DNA of 64,000 bases, from positions 186,001-250,000 of the forward strand of contig CAWHIK010000009.1 of the NCBI GenBank assembly GCA_963829485.1, read 5' to 3'. This document shows positions 1 through 8,699 of this stretch, piece by piece (the first letter of the stretch is position 1; each line of letters opens with the position of its first letter). Source of the stretch: JBGPQJ01 sp963829485. Its GTDB lineage: Bacteria > Chloroflexota > Anaerolineae > Anaerolineales > Villigracilaceae. Below the pieces are notes generated by a model that was not told the DNA's origin, did not search any database, and saw only the letters and a list, made by a program, of their open reading frames with translations. A program made the translations under genes and the position numbers.

Positions 1-529
1 GCTTCGGGTTTAAGAGTTCTAGCGGCTCCATCCAAGCCGGAATATGCCGAGAGGGTGCATGGTGACCAGTTCAACAAGCTATTGCAATACATGCGCAGAA
101 TGTTTGCCTATATTGTAGTAGATACAACCCCTGTGCTTAATGAGATCACACTAGCCACTCTGGATCAAGCGGATTTGGTCGTGCTTTCAGTAACGCAAGA
201 CATACCGGCGATTAAGAATGCAAGGTTGTTCTTGGACCTGCTCAATACGATTGGCGTCCAGCGTAACCGGATATGCTTCGTGGTGAATAAACTCGATAAG
301 ACGAATTGGGATTACTCCGGAAAAAATCGGGGAGAACTTGAAGCAGCCCGTCGAAGCCACGATCCCGTTGGATGAAAAAATCGTGATCCCGTCTGTTAAT
401 CGAGGCGTGCCATTCGTACTTGATAATAAAGCGCAGCCTTCAGCCAAAGCCGTTTTCGCCCTCGCAGAAATTGTCCGCGCACGTTTGCAGAAAATGGAAG
501 CCAATGAAGAGAAGACTGCCCGGAAATGA
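1..529 (+). CDS. TadZ/CpaE-like Flp pilus assembly ATPase, 5' partial, frameshifted
   Basis: C-terminal part of a ParA/MinD-like ATPase that helps localise the tad (Flp) pilus machine at the membrane. The gene enters the window from the left, in frame from base 1. Visible family features are the strand YIVVDTTP and the stretch SVTQDIPAIKNARLFLDLL. The frame breaks near 298-301. Removing one A there turns the out-of-frame tail into RIGITPEKIGENLKQPVEA, which runs on without a gap to VIPSVNRGVPFVL and the stop at 527-529. So this is one gene carrying a one-base insertion, not two genes. It lies 26 bases upstream of cpaF and fits the usual tadZ-tadA-tadB-tadC order. Family assignment is by sequence pattern and neighbours; the nucleotide-binding N-terminus lies outside the window. 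Confidence 0.8.
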
Positions 530-555
530 ATTAGCGGTATCAGGAGGATTGAGTT

Positions 556-1968
556 ATGTCATTACTTAAGCGTATTGAGCAGAGCCAAAGTAAAACAGGA
601 CAAACCGGCCCGATTGGGCAAAACCAGGGCGGAGGCGGGAGTGGGCTTTCATCCCTTCAAGCCCGCCGAGTCAGTGCACCGGCTTCATCTCCTCAAGCGG
701 GTACCTATTTCGACTTGAAAACCCGGGTGCAAAATAAACTCTTGTCCGAGTTAGACCCCTCCATGGACATCAGCAAGACGGATGATGTCCGCCGGACAAT
801 TCTCGATCTTTTTGAGCAAATTCTTACGGAAGAAAATATCGTTCTTTCGCGCCCTGAGCGGCAAAGGCTTTTTGAACAGATCACCGCAGAAATCCTTGGA
901 CTTGGACCATTGCAGCCTCTTCTGGAAGATGAGTCGATCACAGAAATCATGGTGAACGGACCTAAGAATATCTATGTCGAGCGGAAAGGGAAAATCCACA
1001 GAGTCCCGGTCACTTTCGAGAGTAATGATCATGTGATGAGAATAATCGACCGCATCGTTGCGCCATTGGGACGCCGCATTGATGAATCGAGCCCTTATGT
1101 GGACGCACGCCTTCCGGATGGATCCCGTGTAAATGCAGTAATTCCTCCGATTTCACTGGTAGGACCGACACTTACAATCCGAAAATTTTCAAAGAATCCA
1201 ATCACTGTTGAACAGCTTGTTCAATTTGGAACCTTGACTCCCGAGTCCATCCAATTCCTCAAAGCATGCGTGGAATCCCGGATCAATGTGGTCATTTCTG
1301 GAGGTACTGGTTCCGGAAAGACAACGTTGTTGAACATCCTGTCCAGTTTCATTCCCAGCGACGAAAGAATATTGACAATTGAAAATGCTGCAGAACTTCA
1401 GTTACGTCAGGAGCATGTAGTCACTTTGGAATCCCGACCGGCTAACATCGAAGGGCGAGGCGAAATAACGATCAGGCAGCTGGTAGTCAATGCCCTTCGT
1501 ATGCGCCCCGACCGAATCGTGGTGGGAGAAATCCGCGACGAGGCTGCCCTTGACATGTTGCAGGCAATGAATACCGGTCACGATGGATCAATGACAACCG
1601 CCCACTCGAACAGTCCGCGCGATACGCTTTCCCGCCTCGAAACGATGACGCTCATGGCGGGCATGGATCTGCCGGTTCGTGCCATCCGCGAGCAGATCAC
1701 TTCGGCTGTCGATCTGGTGGTTCACCAGGAACGCATGCGTGATGGTACGAGAAAAGTAGTCTACATTACTGAGGTAAGCGGTATGGAAGGGGATGTTATT
1801 ACAACGACTGACATCTTCTTGTTTGAGCAGACCGGTGTAGAAAATGGAAAAGTGATCGGCCGCCTGCGCCCAACGGGACTACGTCCCAAGTTCATGGAAA
1901 AAATTGAAGCAACAGGTATACATCTCCCTCCATCCATTTTTGGTATTGGAGAACGGCGACGGTTTTAA
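556..1968 (+). CDS. cpaF: Tad pilus secretion ATPase CpaF/TadA
   Basis: Hexameric traffic ATPase of the type II/IV secretion superfamily that powers assembly of Flp/tad pili at the cytoplasmic face of the membrane. The protein has 470 residues, normal for CpaF. It has a Gly-rich, low-complexity N-terminus (residues 1-50), an N-terminal domain containing LGPLQPLLEDESITEIMVNG, then the ATPase core. The core shows Walker A GGTGSGKTT (about 249-257), the ENAAELQL Asp/Glu-box region, RMRPDRIVVGEIRDEAA (Walker B) and the His box TGHDGSMTTAHSNSP. The start ATG is preceded by AGGAGG at 542-547. It is followed after 34 bases by tadB, forming a pilus operon with tadZ, tadB and tadC. Confidence 0.96.
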   Translation: MSLLKRIEQSQSKTGQTGPIGQNQGGGGSGLSSLQARRVSAPASSPQAGTYFDLKTRVQNKLLSELDPSMDISKTDDVRRTILDLFEQILTEENIVLSRPERQRLFEQITAEILGLGPLQPLLEDESITEIMVNGPKNIYVERKGKIHRVPVTFESNDHVMRIIDRIVAPLGRRIDESSPYVDARLPDGSRVNAVIPPISLVGPTLTIRKFSKNPITVEQLVQFGTLTPESIQFLKACVESRINVVISGGTGSGKTTLLNILSSFIPSDERILTIENAAELQLRQEHVVTLESRPANIEGRGEITIRQLVVNALRMRPDRIVVGEIRDEAALDMLQAMNTGHDGSMTTAHSNSPRDTLSRLETMTLMAGMDLPVRAIREQITSAVDLVVHQERMRDGTRKVVYITEVSGMEGDVITTTDIFLFEQTGVENGKVIGRLRPTGLRPKFMEKIEATGIHLPPSIFGIGERRRF

Positions 1969-2002
1969 AAATTAGGAGCAGTGAAAAGAATCTAGGTGCC
2001 CC

Positions 2003-2968
2003 ATGCCGTTGACAACTATTCTATTGATAGGTCTTGGTGTTTTAGCATTACTACTGGTGGTAGGAATTGTTGTTACCTCATCCAATGAAAGTAAAATGGT
2101 CGAGGAGCGCTTGGGGCGCTTTTTGAATGAGGAACAAGCTCAGAAAAAGGAAACAAGTCGAGAACCATCCACCAGCATAATATCCGAATGGGTCAACCGT
2201 CGGGTGGAGAAATCCTCCTGGGGGGATAAGCTCGCCCGAGATCTAGCCCGGGCGGATATGAAATTTAAACCCGGAGAGTTTGTTGCCTTTATCACGATTG
2301 TGGCCATTACCCTTGGCGGCTTACTTTGGTTTGTCGGTGGACGGAATATCGTATCTTTCTTGATAGGCGCAGGGATTGGTATCGTCCTTCCGAATATCTA
2401 CTTGAATTCTCAAAAATCGAAGCGACTGATAAAGTTTGATGAACAGCTCCCCGACATGATCAACCTGATGGTCAATGGATTACGCGCAGGTTATTCCACC
2501 ATGCAAGCCATGGAGGCCATCAGCAAGGAACTCCCCGCGCCTATTTGCGATGAGTTCCGCCGTGTTGTTCAGGAAATGCAGATCGGCGTCACCATGGAAA
2601 GAGCGTTGGAAAATCTTGTCCGCCGGATCCCAAGCCCGGACCTGGATTTTGTCGTTACGGCGATAAATGTTCAACGGGAGGTCGGTGGCAATCTCGCTGA
2701 AATCCTTGATATCATTTCACATACCATACGCGAGCGCATCCGAATCAAAGGCGAGATTCGCGTCATGACAGCCCAGGTGATTTATTCCGGCCGAATCTTA
2801 GCCTTGGTGCCATTTTTTATAGTTGTCATTCTATGGTTTATTAACCAGGAATATATGATGGAATTCGTGGAAAATCCAGCCTGCGGCGGGATGGCTGCCG
2901 GTGTTGGGATCACAATGATTGGAATTGGATACTTTATCATGACCCGTATCGCCGATATCGAGGTGTAG
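2003..2968 (+). CDS. tadB: Tad pilus inner-membrane platform protein TadB
   Basis: Type II secretion system F-domain protein that forms the inner-membrane platform of the tad pilus together with TadC. It has 321 residues. There is an N-terminal membrane helix (about 3-25), a second hydrophobic pair near residues 92-130, then the cytoplasmic GspF-like domain with LPDMINLMVNGLRAGYS and IPSPDLDFVVTAINVQREVGG, and two C-terminal membrane helices. It lies between cpaF and tadC, with only one base between its stop and the tadC start, so translation is probably coupled. Confidence 0.93.
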   Translation: MPLTTILLIGLGVLALLLVVGIVVTSSNESKMVEERLGRFLNEEQAQKKETSREPSTSIISEWVNRRVEKSSWGDKLARDLARADMKFKPGEFVAFITIVAITLGGLLWFVGGRNIVSFLIGAGIGIVLPNIYLNSQKSKRLIKFDEQLPDMINLMVNGLRAGYSTMQAMEAISKELPAPICDEFRRVVQEMQIGVTMERALENLVRRIPSPDLDFVVTAINVQREVGGNLAEILDIISHTIRERIRIKGEIRVMTAQVIYSGRILALVPFFIVVILWFINQEYMMEFVENPACGGMAAGVGITMIGIGYFIMTRIADIEV

Positions 2969-2969
2969 C

Positions 2970-3923
2970 ATGAATGTTGTAACAATTGTAATTATCCTGG
3001 GTATCATAATTGGCGGCGTGGCGATCGGGTTGGTGTTTGTTGCCAGGCGGATGCCCAAGGATGATGAGGATCCCTTGCAAGCCCGGTTGGCCGAATTCAC
3101 TGAGCGCGGCGAACAGGTTACACTCGAAGAAATCGAAATGTCCCAGCCCTTCACGGAACGGGTCATTTATCCGCTGATGAGAAAGTTCGGTGAGATTTCC
3201 AGCAAATTTACTCCACAAAAAGTTCTCCAGGATACGACGACGAAATTGGAATTGGCGGGAAATCCAGGGCGGATCGAGGCGTCCACATTTTATGCAGGAA
3301 GATTTGTTATTGCTGCCCTGGTTGGTGTGGTCGCATTCCTTCTCTTTACCTTTTCAATAATGCAACAGCCTTTTTCACGAGCGATTCTTTATACAGGCAT
3401 AGCGATCATCATCGGTTTCTTCTTCCCGCAACTTTGGTTGAACGGGGAAATTTCCAAACGTCAAAAAAGCATTAGAAAGGCGATGCCCGACGCATTGGAC
3501 TTGCTTACCATTTGCGTGGAAGCCGGTTTGGGATTTGACGCTGCCATGCAGAAGGTGGCTGAGAAATGGGAAAACGAATTGTCCATGGCTTTTGGCCGGG
3601 TGATTCGGGAAATCCAGCTTGGGAAAATCCGTCGTGAGGCTCTCCGGGATATGGCTGAACGAATCGGCCTTCCGGAAATGACCAGCTTTGTGGCGGCCGT
3701 GATCCAATCCGAAATGCTGGGTGTCAGTATGGCTAAGGTACTAAGAATTCAATCCGATCAAATGCGGATGAAGCGCCGGCAAAGGGCGGAGGAAGAGGCA
3801 CACCAGGCGCCGATCAAAATGTTGATCCCAATGGTGGCTTTTATTTTTCCGTCGATTTTCATCGTCCTTATGACTCCTGCAGCCATACGATTTATGGACT
3901 CTGGTTTCATGAAAGGCTTTTAA
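2970..3923 (+). CDS. tadC: Tad pilus inner-membrane platform protein TadC
   Basis: Second GspF-domain platform subunit of the tad pilus, 317 residues. It opens with a membrane helix (about 3-25), has a hydrophobic pair near 112-155, then the F domain containing MPDALDLLTICVEAGLGFD and LPEMTSFVAAVIQSEMLG, and ends with a hydrophobic segment MLIPMVAFIFPSIFIVL. This order is typical of TadC. GAGGTG precedes the ATG and overlaps the 3' end of tadB. No pilin or prepilin peptidase follows; the next gene is comFC, so the pilus operon probably ends here. Confidence 0.93.
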   Translation: MNVVTIVIILGIIIGGVAIGLVFVARRMPKDDEDPLQARLAEFTERGEQVTLEEIEMSQPFTERVIYPLMRKFGEISSKFTPQKVLQDTTTKLELAGNPGRIEASTFYAGRFVIAALVGVVAFLLFTFSIMQQPFSRAILYTGIAIIIGFFFPQLWLNGEISKRQKSIRKAMPDALDLLTICVEAGLGFDAAMQKVAEKWENELSMAFGRVIREIQLGKIRREALRDMAERIGLPEMTSFVAAVIQSEMLGVSMAKVLRIQSDQMRMKRRQRAEEEAHQAPIKMLIPMVAFIFPSIFIVLMTPAAIRFMDSGFMKGF

Positions 3924-3932
3924 TTCGAGAAA

Positions 3933-4673
3933 GTGATTGGAAAGCCGACCTGGACTTCCATTTCGTATAAACTTTTGTGGAATTGCCTTGACCTGCTCTT
4001 CCCGCCACAGTGCGCAGGGTGCGGGAAGCCTGGAACCAGGTGGTGTGTAAATTGCCAGAAGGGATTAATACCAATCCCGGAACCCATTTGCGATATTTGT
4101 GGTACACCTCAAAGAAAATGTGGAATCTGCGATTCCTGCCAACTCTCACGACCGTCATATAAAGCTTTGCGGTCGTGGGTTGTTTTTGAAGGTCCGAGGC
4201 GGAATGCCATCCATAGGCTGAAATACAGACGGGATATGGGTTTGGGAGATACCTTGTCAACGCATTCAATTGGATTTGTACAAGAACTCGGTTGGCATAT
4301 TGATTTAATAGTTCCAATCCCATTAAGTAAGCAAAGAAACAAGGAAAGAGGATACAATCAAATTACGCTGGTTGCGTATCCTTTGGCAATGCAGATGGGT
4401 ATTAAATATCTCCCACAAGCGGTAATTCGCCGAAAGCATACGCTTTCACAGGTTGGACTCAATGCTTTGGAGAGAAGGAACAACGTAAAAGGTGCTTTTT
4501 GGGCGAATCCCAAGATGGTCTCGAATAGATCCGTCCTGCTTATGGACGATGTCGCTACAACCGGCTCAACACCTGCTTCTGCCTCCCAAGCTCTGTGCGA
4601 GGCAGGGGCAACCAATGTTTATGCGTTTACATTGACGAGGGCATTGTCACATCGTGACTTGAATGTGATTTGA
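3933..4673 (+). CDS. comFC: ComF-family phosphoribosyltransferase-like protein
   Basis: ComF/GntX-type protein, 246 residues. The N-terminus carries Cys pairs of a zinc ribbon: CAGC and CVNC (about 26-43), then CDIC and CGICDSC (about 53-71). The C-terminal type I phosphoribosyltransferase fold has its PRPP-binding loop VLLMDDVATTGST. In competent bacteria ComFC acts in DNA uptake or in processing of incoming single strands. Here its role is inferred, although it sits just 9 bases after tadC in the pilus operon, which would fit a pilus-linked uptake function. The start used is GTG at 3933; no strong ribosome-binding site is visible. Confidence 0.87.
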   Translation: MIGKPTWTSISYKLLWNCLDLLFPPQCAGCGKPGTRWCVNCQKGLIPIPEPICDICGTPQRKCGICDSCQLSRPSYKALRSWVVFEGPRRNAIHRLKYRRDMGLGDTLSTHSIGFVQELGWHIDLIVPIPLSKQRNKERGYNQITLVAYPLAMQMGIKYLPQAVIRRKHTLSQVGLNALERRNNVKGAFWANPKMVSNRSVLLMDDVATTGSTPASASQALCEAGATNVYAFTLTRALSHRDLNVI

Positions 4674-4697
4674 TTGATCGGCATCGGTTTCTATACA
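4670..4697 (+). promoter_or_regulatory. Candidate sigma-70-type promoter for hpf
   Basis: A TTGATT box (4670-4675) and a TATACA box (4692-4697) are separated by 16 bases and lie about 38 bases upstream of the hpf start codon. The -35 box overlaps the comFC stop. Assignment is by eye only. Confidence 0.5.
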
Positions 4698-4734
4698 CTC
4701 TTGTTATTCAATAAAACCAATAGGAGGCAGTTCG

Positions 4735-5295
4735 ATGCAGAAAATTGAGATAGTAGGCCACGAAATTCAGGTATCGGATCGATTGAAAGAGTATATCAAC
4801 AAGAAACTCGTCAAAGTTGATCGCCACCTCCCTAATTTGGAAGAGACCAGAGTTGATTTGGAGCATGTCAAATCTGCACGAAGCGCTTCAGACCGATATG
4901 CTGCCCAAATTACTCTTCGAGGAAAGGGATTTATTCTTCGTTCGGAAGAACGATCCGACGACATTAGAAATGCCATGGATGAGGCGTTGGACAAAATTCT
5001 TCGCCGAATCGAAAGATTCAAAGGGAAGAGATCGCATGGGCGCGGCGATGGAAAATCGGCTGCGGAAGTCGCACCTGAATCCATACCGGTCGAAGAGGAA
5101 GAATCTGGAGCATTGATCACTCGTCGAAAGGCATTTGACCTTATCCCGATGACTGAAGGTGATGCCCTCGAACAAATGGGAATGCTGGGGCATGACAATT
5201 TCTTCATTTTCATCAATGTAAAATCAGGAAATATAAATGTTTTGTACAGGCGAAGGGATGGTACTTACGGGTTAATCGAGCCTAAGATTCGATGA
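4735..5295 (+). CDS. hpf: Ribosome hibernation promoting factor, long form (HPF/RaiA)
   Basis: Binds the 30S decoding region and, in its long form, drives dimerisation of idle 70S ribosomes into 100S particles. It has 186 residues, the length of the long type. The N-terminal S30AE domain covers about 1-105 (IEIVGHEIQVSDRLKEYINK at the start). A linker rich in Arg/Gly and Glu follows, then the C-terminal dimerisation domain (about 125-186) with VTRRK-like ITRRKAFDLIPMTEGDALEQM and FFIFINVKSGNINVLYRRRDG. TAGGAGGC precedes the ATG. A separate promoter and a strong downstream terminator suggest a single-gene transcript, as expected for a stress-induced factor. Confidence 0.95.
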   Translation: MQKIEIVGHEIQVSDRLKEYINKKLVKVDRHLPNLEETRVDLEHVKSARSASDRYAAQITLRGKGFILRSEERSDDIRNAMDEALDKILRRIERFKGKRSHGRGDGKSAAEVAPESIPVEEEESGALITRRKAFDLIPMTEGDALEQMGMLGHDNFFIFINVKSGNINVLYRRRDGTYGLIEPKIR

Positions 5296-5331
5296 AAGAG
5301 TAGCCACAGAAGCATATCGCTGATAAAATTT

Positions 5332-5360
5332 GCTAGCCTTGCAGAGCAAGGCTAGCTTTT
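5332..5360 (+). terminator. Rho-independent terminator after hpf
   Basis: Perfect 11-bp stem GCTAGCCTTGC / GCAAGGCTAGC with a 3-base loop, followed by TTTT. It separates hpf from folE and argues against any folE start upstream of 5360. Confidence 0.9.
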
Positions 5361-5377
5361 CTAAAGTGGAGAAACAA

Positions 5378-6010
5378 ATGGAATTGAATGATTACGATGA
5401 CACTTTTGTGGATCCTGAGTGGAACGAGAACTTTGATGGTGAGTCCATCCAATCTGCCATTTTACAGATATTGGAAGCGGTTGGTGAAAACCCTGAACGC
5501 GATGGCCTGAAAAACACACCCTTGCGCGTCTCTCGCATGTATGCTGAATTACTGGCTGGTTATAGAGCAGACCCTGAAAAAATGGTAAACGGTGCTGTTT
5601 TTGAGGTGTCCTACGATGAAATGGTGATCGTCCGGGATATCGAATTCTATAGCATGTGCGAGCATCACATTCTGCCTTTTATGGGCAGAGTGCATGTTGC
5701 CTATATTCCGAGTGGAAAGGTGATCGGCTTATCGAAAATACCTCGAATAGTGGATATGTTTGCAAGGAGGCTGCAGGTTCAGGAACGGATGACCCGCCAA
5801 ATCGCAGATTTTATTCGGGATGTTTTGAAGCCGCAAGGTGTGGCAGTGGTCGTTGAAGCACTCCATTTATGCACAATGATGCGGGGGGTTAGAAAGCATG
5901 ATGCGCGAATGACAACCTCTGCGATGCATGGAGCATTCCGTGCCAATCTTGCGACTCGCCAGGAGTTTTTGGATAATATCTCGAGAGGGGCAACTTCTCT
6001 TTGGGACTAA
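5378..6010 (+). CDS. folE: GTP cyclohydrolase I
   Basis: Converts GTP to 7,8-dihydroneopterin triphosphate, the first step of tetrahydrofolate (and related pterin) synthesis in the cytoplasm. The ATG at 5378 is chosen because it has GGAG nearby; the longer frame from TTG 5330 would begin inside the hpf terminator. The protein is about 210 residues. It shows the family hallmarks FYSMCEHHILPFMGRVHVAY (zinc-ligand Cys and His residues), GLSKIPRIVDMFARRLQVQE and the Zn-ligand Cys in ALHLCTMMRGV. It converges on folB, which encodes a later step of the same pathway. Confidence 0.96.
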   Translation: MELNDYDDTFVDPEWNENFDGESIQSAILQILEAVGENPERDGLKNTPLRVSRMYAELLAGYRADPEKMVNGAVFEVSYDEMVIVRDIEFYSMCEHHILPFMGRVHVAYIPSGKVIGLSKIPRIVDMFARRLQVQERMTRQIADFIRDVLKPQGVAVVVEALHLCTMMRGVRKHDARMTTSAMHGAFRANLATRQEFLDNISRGATSLWD

Positions 6011-6028
6011 AGCGGATAATTGGTCTGT

Positions 6029-6379
6029 TCAGTTTTCCCGCTCGATCTCAACACCTGCTGATCTGGCGAATCGAATAGCCCTTGGTTTTTCCACCCTTAC
6101 ATTAACTTTTTTAACGCCGGCTTCGGACAAGCAGATTTTCGCTATGTCTTCCGCCAGTGCTTCAACAGTGAACCGCTGAGCAGTTTCCGCGTGAGTGCGC
6201 ACCTTCTTTGCAATTGTGCTATAGCTGACAGTATCCGTTATCTCATCTGAAGCCCCCACCTTTCTGGTGTTAACATACAATGTGATAGAGATAATGATTT
6301 CTTGAGGTTGAGCCCTTTCGTCAGGGTGAACCCCGATGACACCTCTTGCTGACAAATCTTGAATAATGATTTTATCCAT
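6029..6379 (-). CDS. folB: Dihydroneopterin aldolase
   Basis: Cleaves 7,8-dihydroneopterin to 6-hydroxymethyl-dihydropterin and glycolaldehyde in folate synthesis. It has 116 residues, the usual size of this octameric enzyme. The start MDKIIIQDLSARGVIGVHPD, the strand ISITLYVNTRKVG, DTVSYSTIAKKV and the end VNVRVEKPRAIRFARSAGVE match the family. The ATG is preceded by GGAGG. It is the third gene of a minus-strand operon tlpA-lgt-folB (17 bases after lgt) and its 3' end faces folE 18 bases away. Confidence 0.93.
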   Translation of the reverse strand: MDKIIIQDLSARGVIGVHPDERAQPQEIIISITLYVNTRKVGASDEITDTVSYSTIAKKVRTHAETAQRFTVEALAEDIAKICLSEAGVKKVNVRVEKPRAIRFARSAGVEIEREN

Positions 6380-6396
6380 TTTTAAACCTCCAGGTG

Positions 6397-7140
6397 TTAT
6401 CCGGTTATGGGAGCGTTTCCGTTGGTGACTCTTTTGTTGTAAAGGAAAATGGCAACAACTAGAATTATGAAATATCCAATTTGATACCCCCTAAAACCAT
6501 TGGCTATCACCAAGCTGTCTCCTTTAAAACCTTCTACCAGAATAAGCCATGTGGAAGTAACAATCATGAATTTTAAGAATAATGCGCCACGGATAGAGTT
6601 GTGTGCAGTATCCCGCCAGATAAGAAAGAGCGCAAAACTACTTGCGATGATTTCATAAATTTGACTGGGGTGTCTTTGCGCACCCCACAGTTCGATTCCC
6701 CATGGAAGAGTTGTGATCGAGCCATACGCATTTCCAGATGCGAGATGGGAAATGCTGATCCCGATCATCGTCACTGCGAATAGCGGTGTTAAAGCATCCA
6801 ACGTATCCCAAAGCAATAAACGTTTTCTGTAGCCGTAGATTATGGCTGCGAGAAAAGCGCTGGCAATACCGCCAAATACATCAAGTAATCCTGGATTCAA
6901 TGAGAACAGGTTGATCGGATTGCTTGAGAAGGCAGGGAGGTTCCCCAACGCAAAACTCACTCGAGCTCCGACAATACCCGCGGCGAGCGATATTAATACA
7001 AGATTGTAAAGTTTATCTCCGGAATATCCATGGCGGACTGAGTATCTTTCCGATAGGGTTAGTCCAACCCAAACGGAGATCAGGATTATCAATCCGGGTG
7101 TCTGAATATTTAAGGGTCCAAATTGCAGAGTAGGAAACAT
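6397..7140 (-). CDS. lgt: Lgt-family prolipoprotein diacylglyceryl transferase-like membrane protein
   Basis: Membrane protein of the Lgt family, which attaches diacylglycerol from phosphatidylglycerol to the lipobox Cys of lipoprotein precursors. The start ATG at 7140 gives 247 residues and lies 4 bases after the tlpA stop; the longer frame would overlap tlpA. About seven hydrophobic segments are visible. The family region has the pattern ISISHLASGNAYGSIT and WGAQRHPSQIYEIIAS, corresponding to the conserved GR-G-x-N and RHP(T/S)QLYE motifs. The first motif is weaker than in textbook Lgt (SHLASGNAYG rather than GRxGNFxNGE), so substrate or activity may differ. Two lipobox proteins in this window show that the organism uses lipoprotein modification. 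Confidence 0.8.
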   Translation of the reverse strand: MFPTLQFGPLNIQTPGLIILISVWVGLTLSERYSVRHGYSGDKLYNLVLISLAAGIVGARVSFALGNLPAFSSNPINLFSLNPGLLDVFGGIASAFLAAIIYGYRKRLLLWDTLDALTPLFAVTMIGISISHLASGNAYGSITTLPWGIELWGAQRHPSQIYEIIASSFALFLIWRDTAHNSIRGALFLKFMIVTSTWLILVEGFKGDSLVIANGFRGYQIGYFIILVVAIFLYNKRVTNGNAPITG

Positions 7141-7144
7141 TATT

Positions 7145-7705
7145 TTATTCACCCAGCATGTTTTCGATACGAGACCGCAGTAGCGCTTCCGACATTGGAC
7201 CACCTATGACAATCTCGCGAATTACACCTTTGCTGTCTATGAAAAATGTAGTGGGAAGCGATCTGATTTGATACTCGTTTGCAACGACCCCCTGATCGTC
7301 AAGCAATATTGGAAATGTTAATCCATATTGTTCTATAAATTCCCCAACGGCATTTAAGGAGTTTTGGTTGATGGAATTAACAGCCAATACAATCAAGCCT
7401 CGATCTTCATAATCACGAAAAACCCGCTGCATTGCAGGCATTTCTGCACGACAAGGAGGACACCAGGTTGCCCAGAAATTCATAACCACCGGGCGGCTTT
7501 TCAACTCCGAAAGTGAAATCTCTTCCCCATCGTACGAGGGCAAAGAAAAATCAGGGGAGATGAATCCCTGGTGCGGCGCAGCGATCCTTCGGATCGAGGC
7601 AGAATCGGCTGGGACCCTGCTTGTTAGAATCCAGACCAAGCTCAATGTGAGGATGGCTCCAAAGAAAATAGATCGGTATAAGCGATTGGACCTCAAGCTG
7701 CGCAT
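7145..7705 (-). CDS. TlpA/ResA-type membrane-anchored thiol-disulfide oxidoreductase
   Basis: Thioredoxin-fold protein of 186 residues anchored by one N-terminal helix (SIFFGAILTLSLVWILTS, about 13-30), with the catalytic domain outside the cytoplasmic membrane. The active site is WATWCPPCRAEMP, preceded by ISLSELKSRPVVMNF and followed by the cis-Pro region RSLPTTFFIDSKG. Such proteins reduce disulfides in extracytoplasmic targets such as apocytochromes, but the partner here is unknown. It is the first gene of a minus-strand operon with lgt and folB. Confidence 0.9.
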   Translation of the reverse strand: MRSLRSNRLYRSIFFGAILTLSLVWILTSRVPADSASIRRIAAPHQGFISPDFSLPSYDGEEISLSELKSRPVVMNFWATWCPPCRAEMPAMQRVFRDYEDRGLIVLAVNSINQNSLNAVGEFIEQYGLTFPILLDDQGVVANEYQIRSLPTTFFIDSKGVIREIVIGGPMSEALLRSRIENMLGE

Positions 7706-7720
7706 AGCGATATTTGGCTA

Positions 7721-8584
7721 ATGAGAGATAATCCGATTGACGTTAACCCTGTTGCGCGGAATTCGATTTCGTTCTACACTTATGGTGACGATTTTACATC
7801 ATATCCCATCGATATGTTATTTGATTCTACTACTTTCATTGGTGTTGACCCGTCGGGCGGACGTAAGCCGTTCACTTACGCTGCTTTGGACGGTGATAGG
7901 AAATTGATCGCTTTGGGCGATGGGGAGGTCGAAGAGGTCCTTGCCTTCCTGGGTGGCCAGCGCTCGGCTTATGTTGCTGTAAATGCCCCTTCGCAGACCA
8001 ATAAGGGATTGGTTAAGCAGGATGAAGTAAAACGGTCACTTGCCCCTCTGCATCAACCGGGTCGGGGAGCGGAGATGCGGATATCAGAACATACTCTGCG
8101 CGAGCATGGGATCGTGGTTGCCAATACACCCTCCAGGGCTGACCTTGCGCCAACATGGATGCAGATGGGTTTTTCATTTTATCAGCGGCTTGCTTCGATG
8201 GGATATATCTGCTTCCCGGAAGGGAGCGAAGCGACCCATCAATGGATGGAGACTCATCCCCATGCAGTCTATTGCGTGCTACTGGGGCAGGCTCCTCTTC
8301 AAAAACACTCTCTCGAAGGCCGACTACAGCGACAATTAATCCTGTATGAATTGGGAATGGGAATACAAGACCCCATGGAATTTTTCGAGGAAGTAACGAG
8401 GCATCGGCTTTTGAAGGGATCGCTTCCCTTGGATCATCTATATCAACCGGGTGAACTGGATGCGCTATCTGCCGCATACACAGCTTTAACAGCTGCCAAA
8501 CATCCCGATCAAATAACAATGATTGGCGTACCTGAGGAAGGACGAATAATTGTTCCTGTTCCTGAATTGAAGCAAAAATATTAA
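7721..8584 (+). CDS. DUF429-family predicted RNase H-fold protein
   Basis: Protein of up to 287 residues resembling the DUF429 (predicted RNase H-like) family. A core strand TTFIGVDPSGGRKPFTYAAL begins at about residue 36 and carries the acidic Asp typical of the fold; later it has VAVNAPSQTNKG, a Gly/Arg-containing segment LHQPGRGAEMRISE, and a C-terminal ELDALSAAYTAL helix with an acidic residue. The start is uncertain: ATG 7721 gives the longest frame, but homology begins near the internal ATG at 7814, and neither has a good ribosome-binding site. The biological role is unknown. It is divergent from tlpA (15 bases apart) and ends in a strong terminator. Confidence 0.7.
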   Translation: MRDNPIDVNPVARNSISFYTYGDDFTSYPIDMLFDSTTFIGVDPSGGRKPFTYAALDGDRKLIALGDGEVEEVLAFLGGQRSAYVAVNAPSQTNKGLVKQDEVKRSLAPLHQPGRGAEMRISEHTLREHGIVVANTPSRADLAPTWMQMGFSFYQRLASMGYICFPEGSEATHQWMETHPHAVYCVLLGQAPLQKHSLEGRLQRQLILYELGMGIQDPMEFFEEVTRHRLLKGSLPLDHLYQPGELDALSAAYTALTAAKHPDQITMIGVPEEGRIIVPVPELKQKY

Positions 8585-8614
8585 ACGGCTGTGGCAAAAG
8601 CCACAGCCGTTTTT
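8585..8614 (+). terminator. Rho-independent terminator after the DUF429 gene
   Basis: Perfect 11-bp stem ACGGCTGTGGC / GCCACAGCCGT with an AAAA loop and a following T run, starting at the base after the stop codon. Confidence 0.92.
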
Positions 8615-8699
8615 CTGCAAAACCAGGCAGATCGAAATCCACGGCGAATACTGAAAAGTCAGCATGGTAAAATAAAATATCACAATCTCCGAGGTATCA

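Noticed and set aside
5330..5377. N-terminal extension of FolE from TTG 5330
   Set aside because: It begins inside the hpf terminator hairpin; ATG 5378 has a ribosome-binding site.
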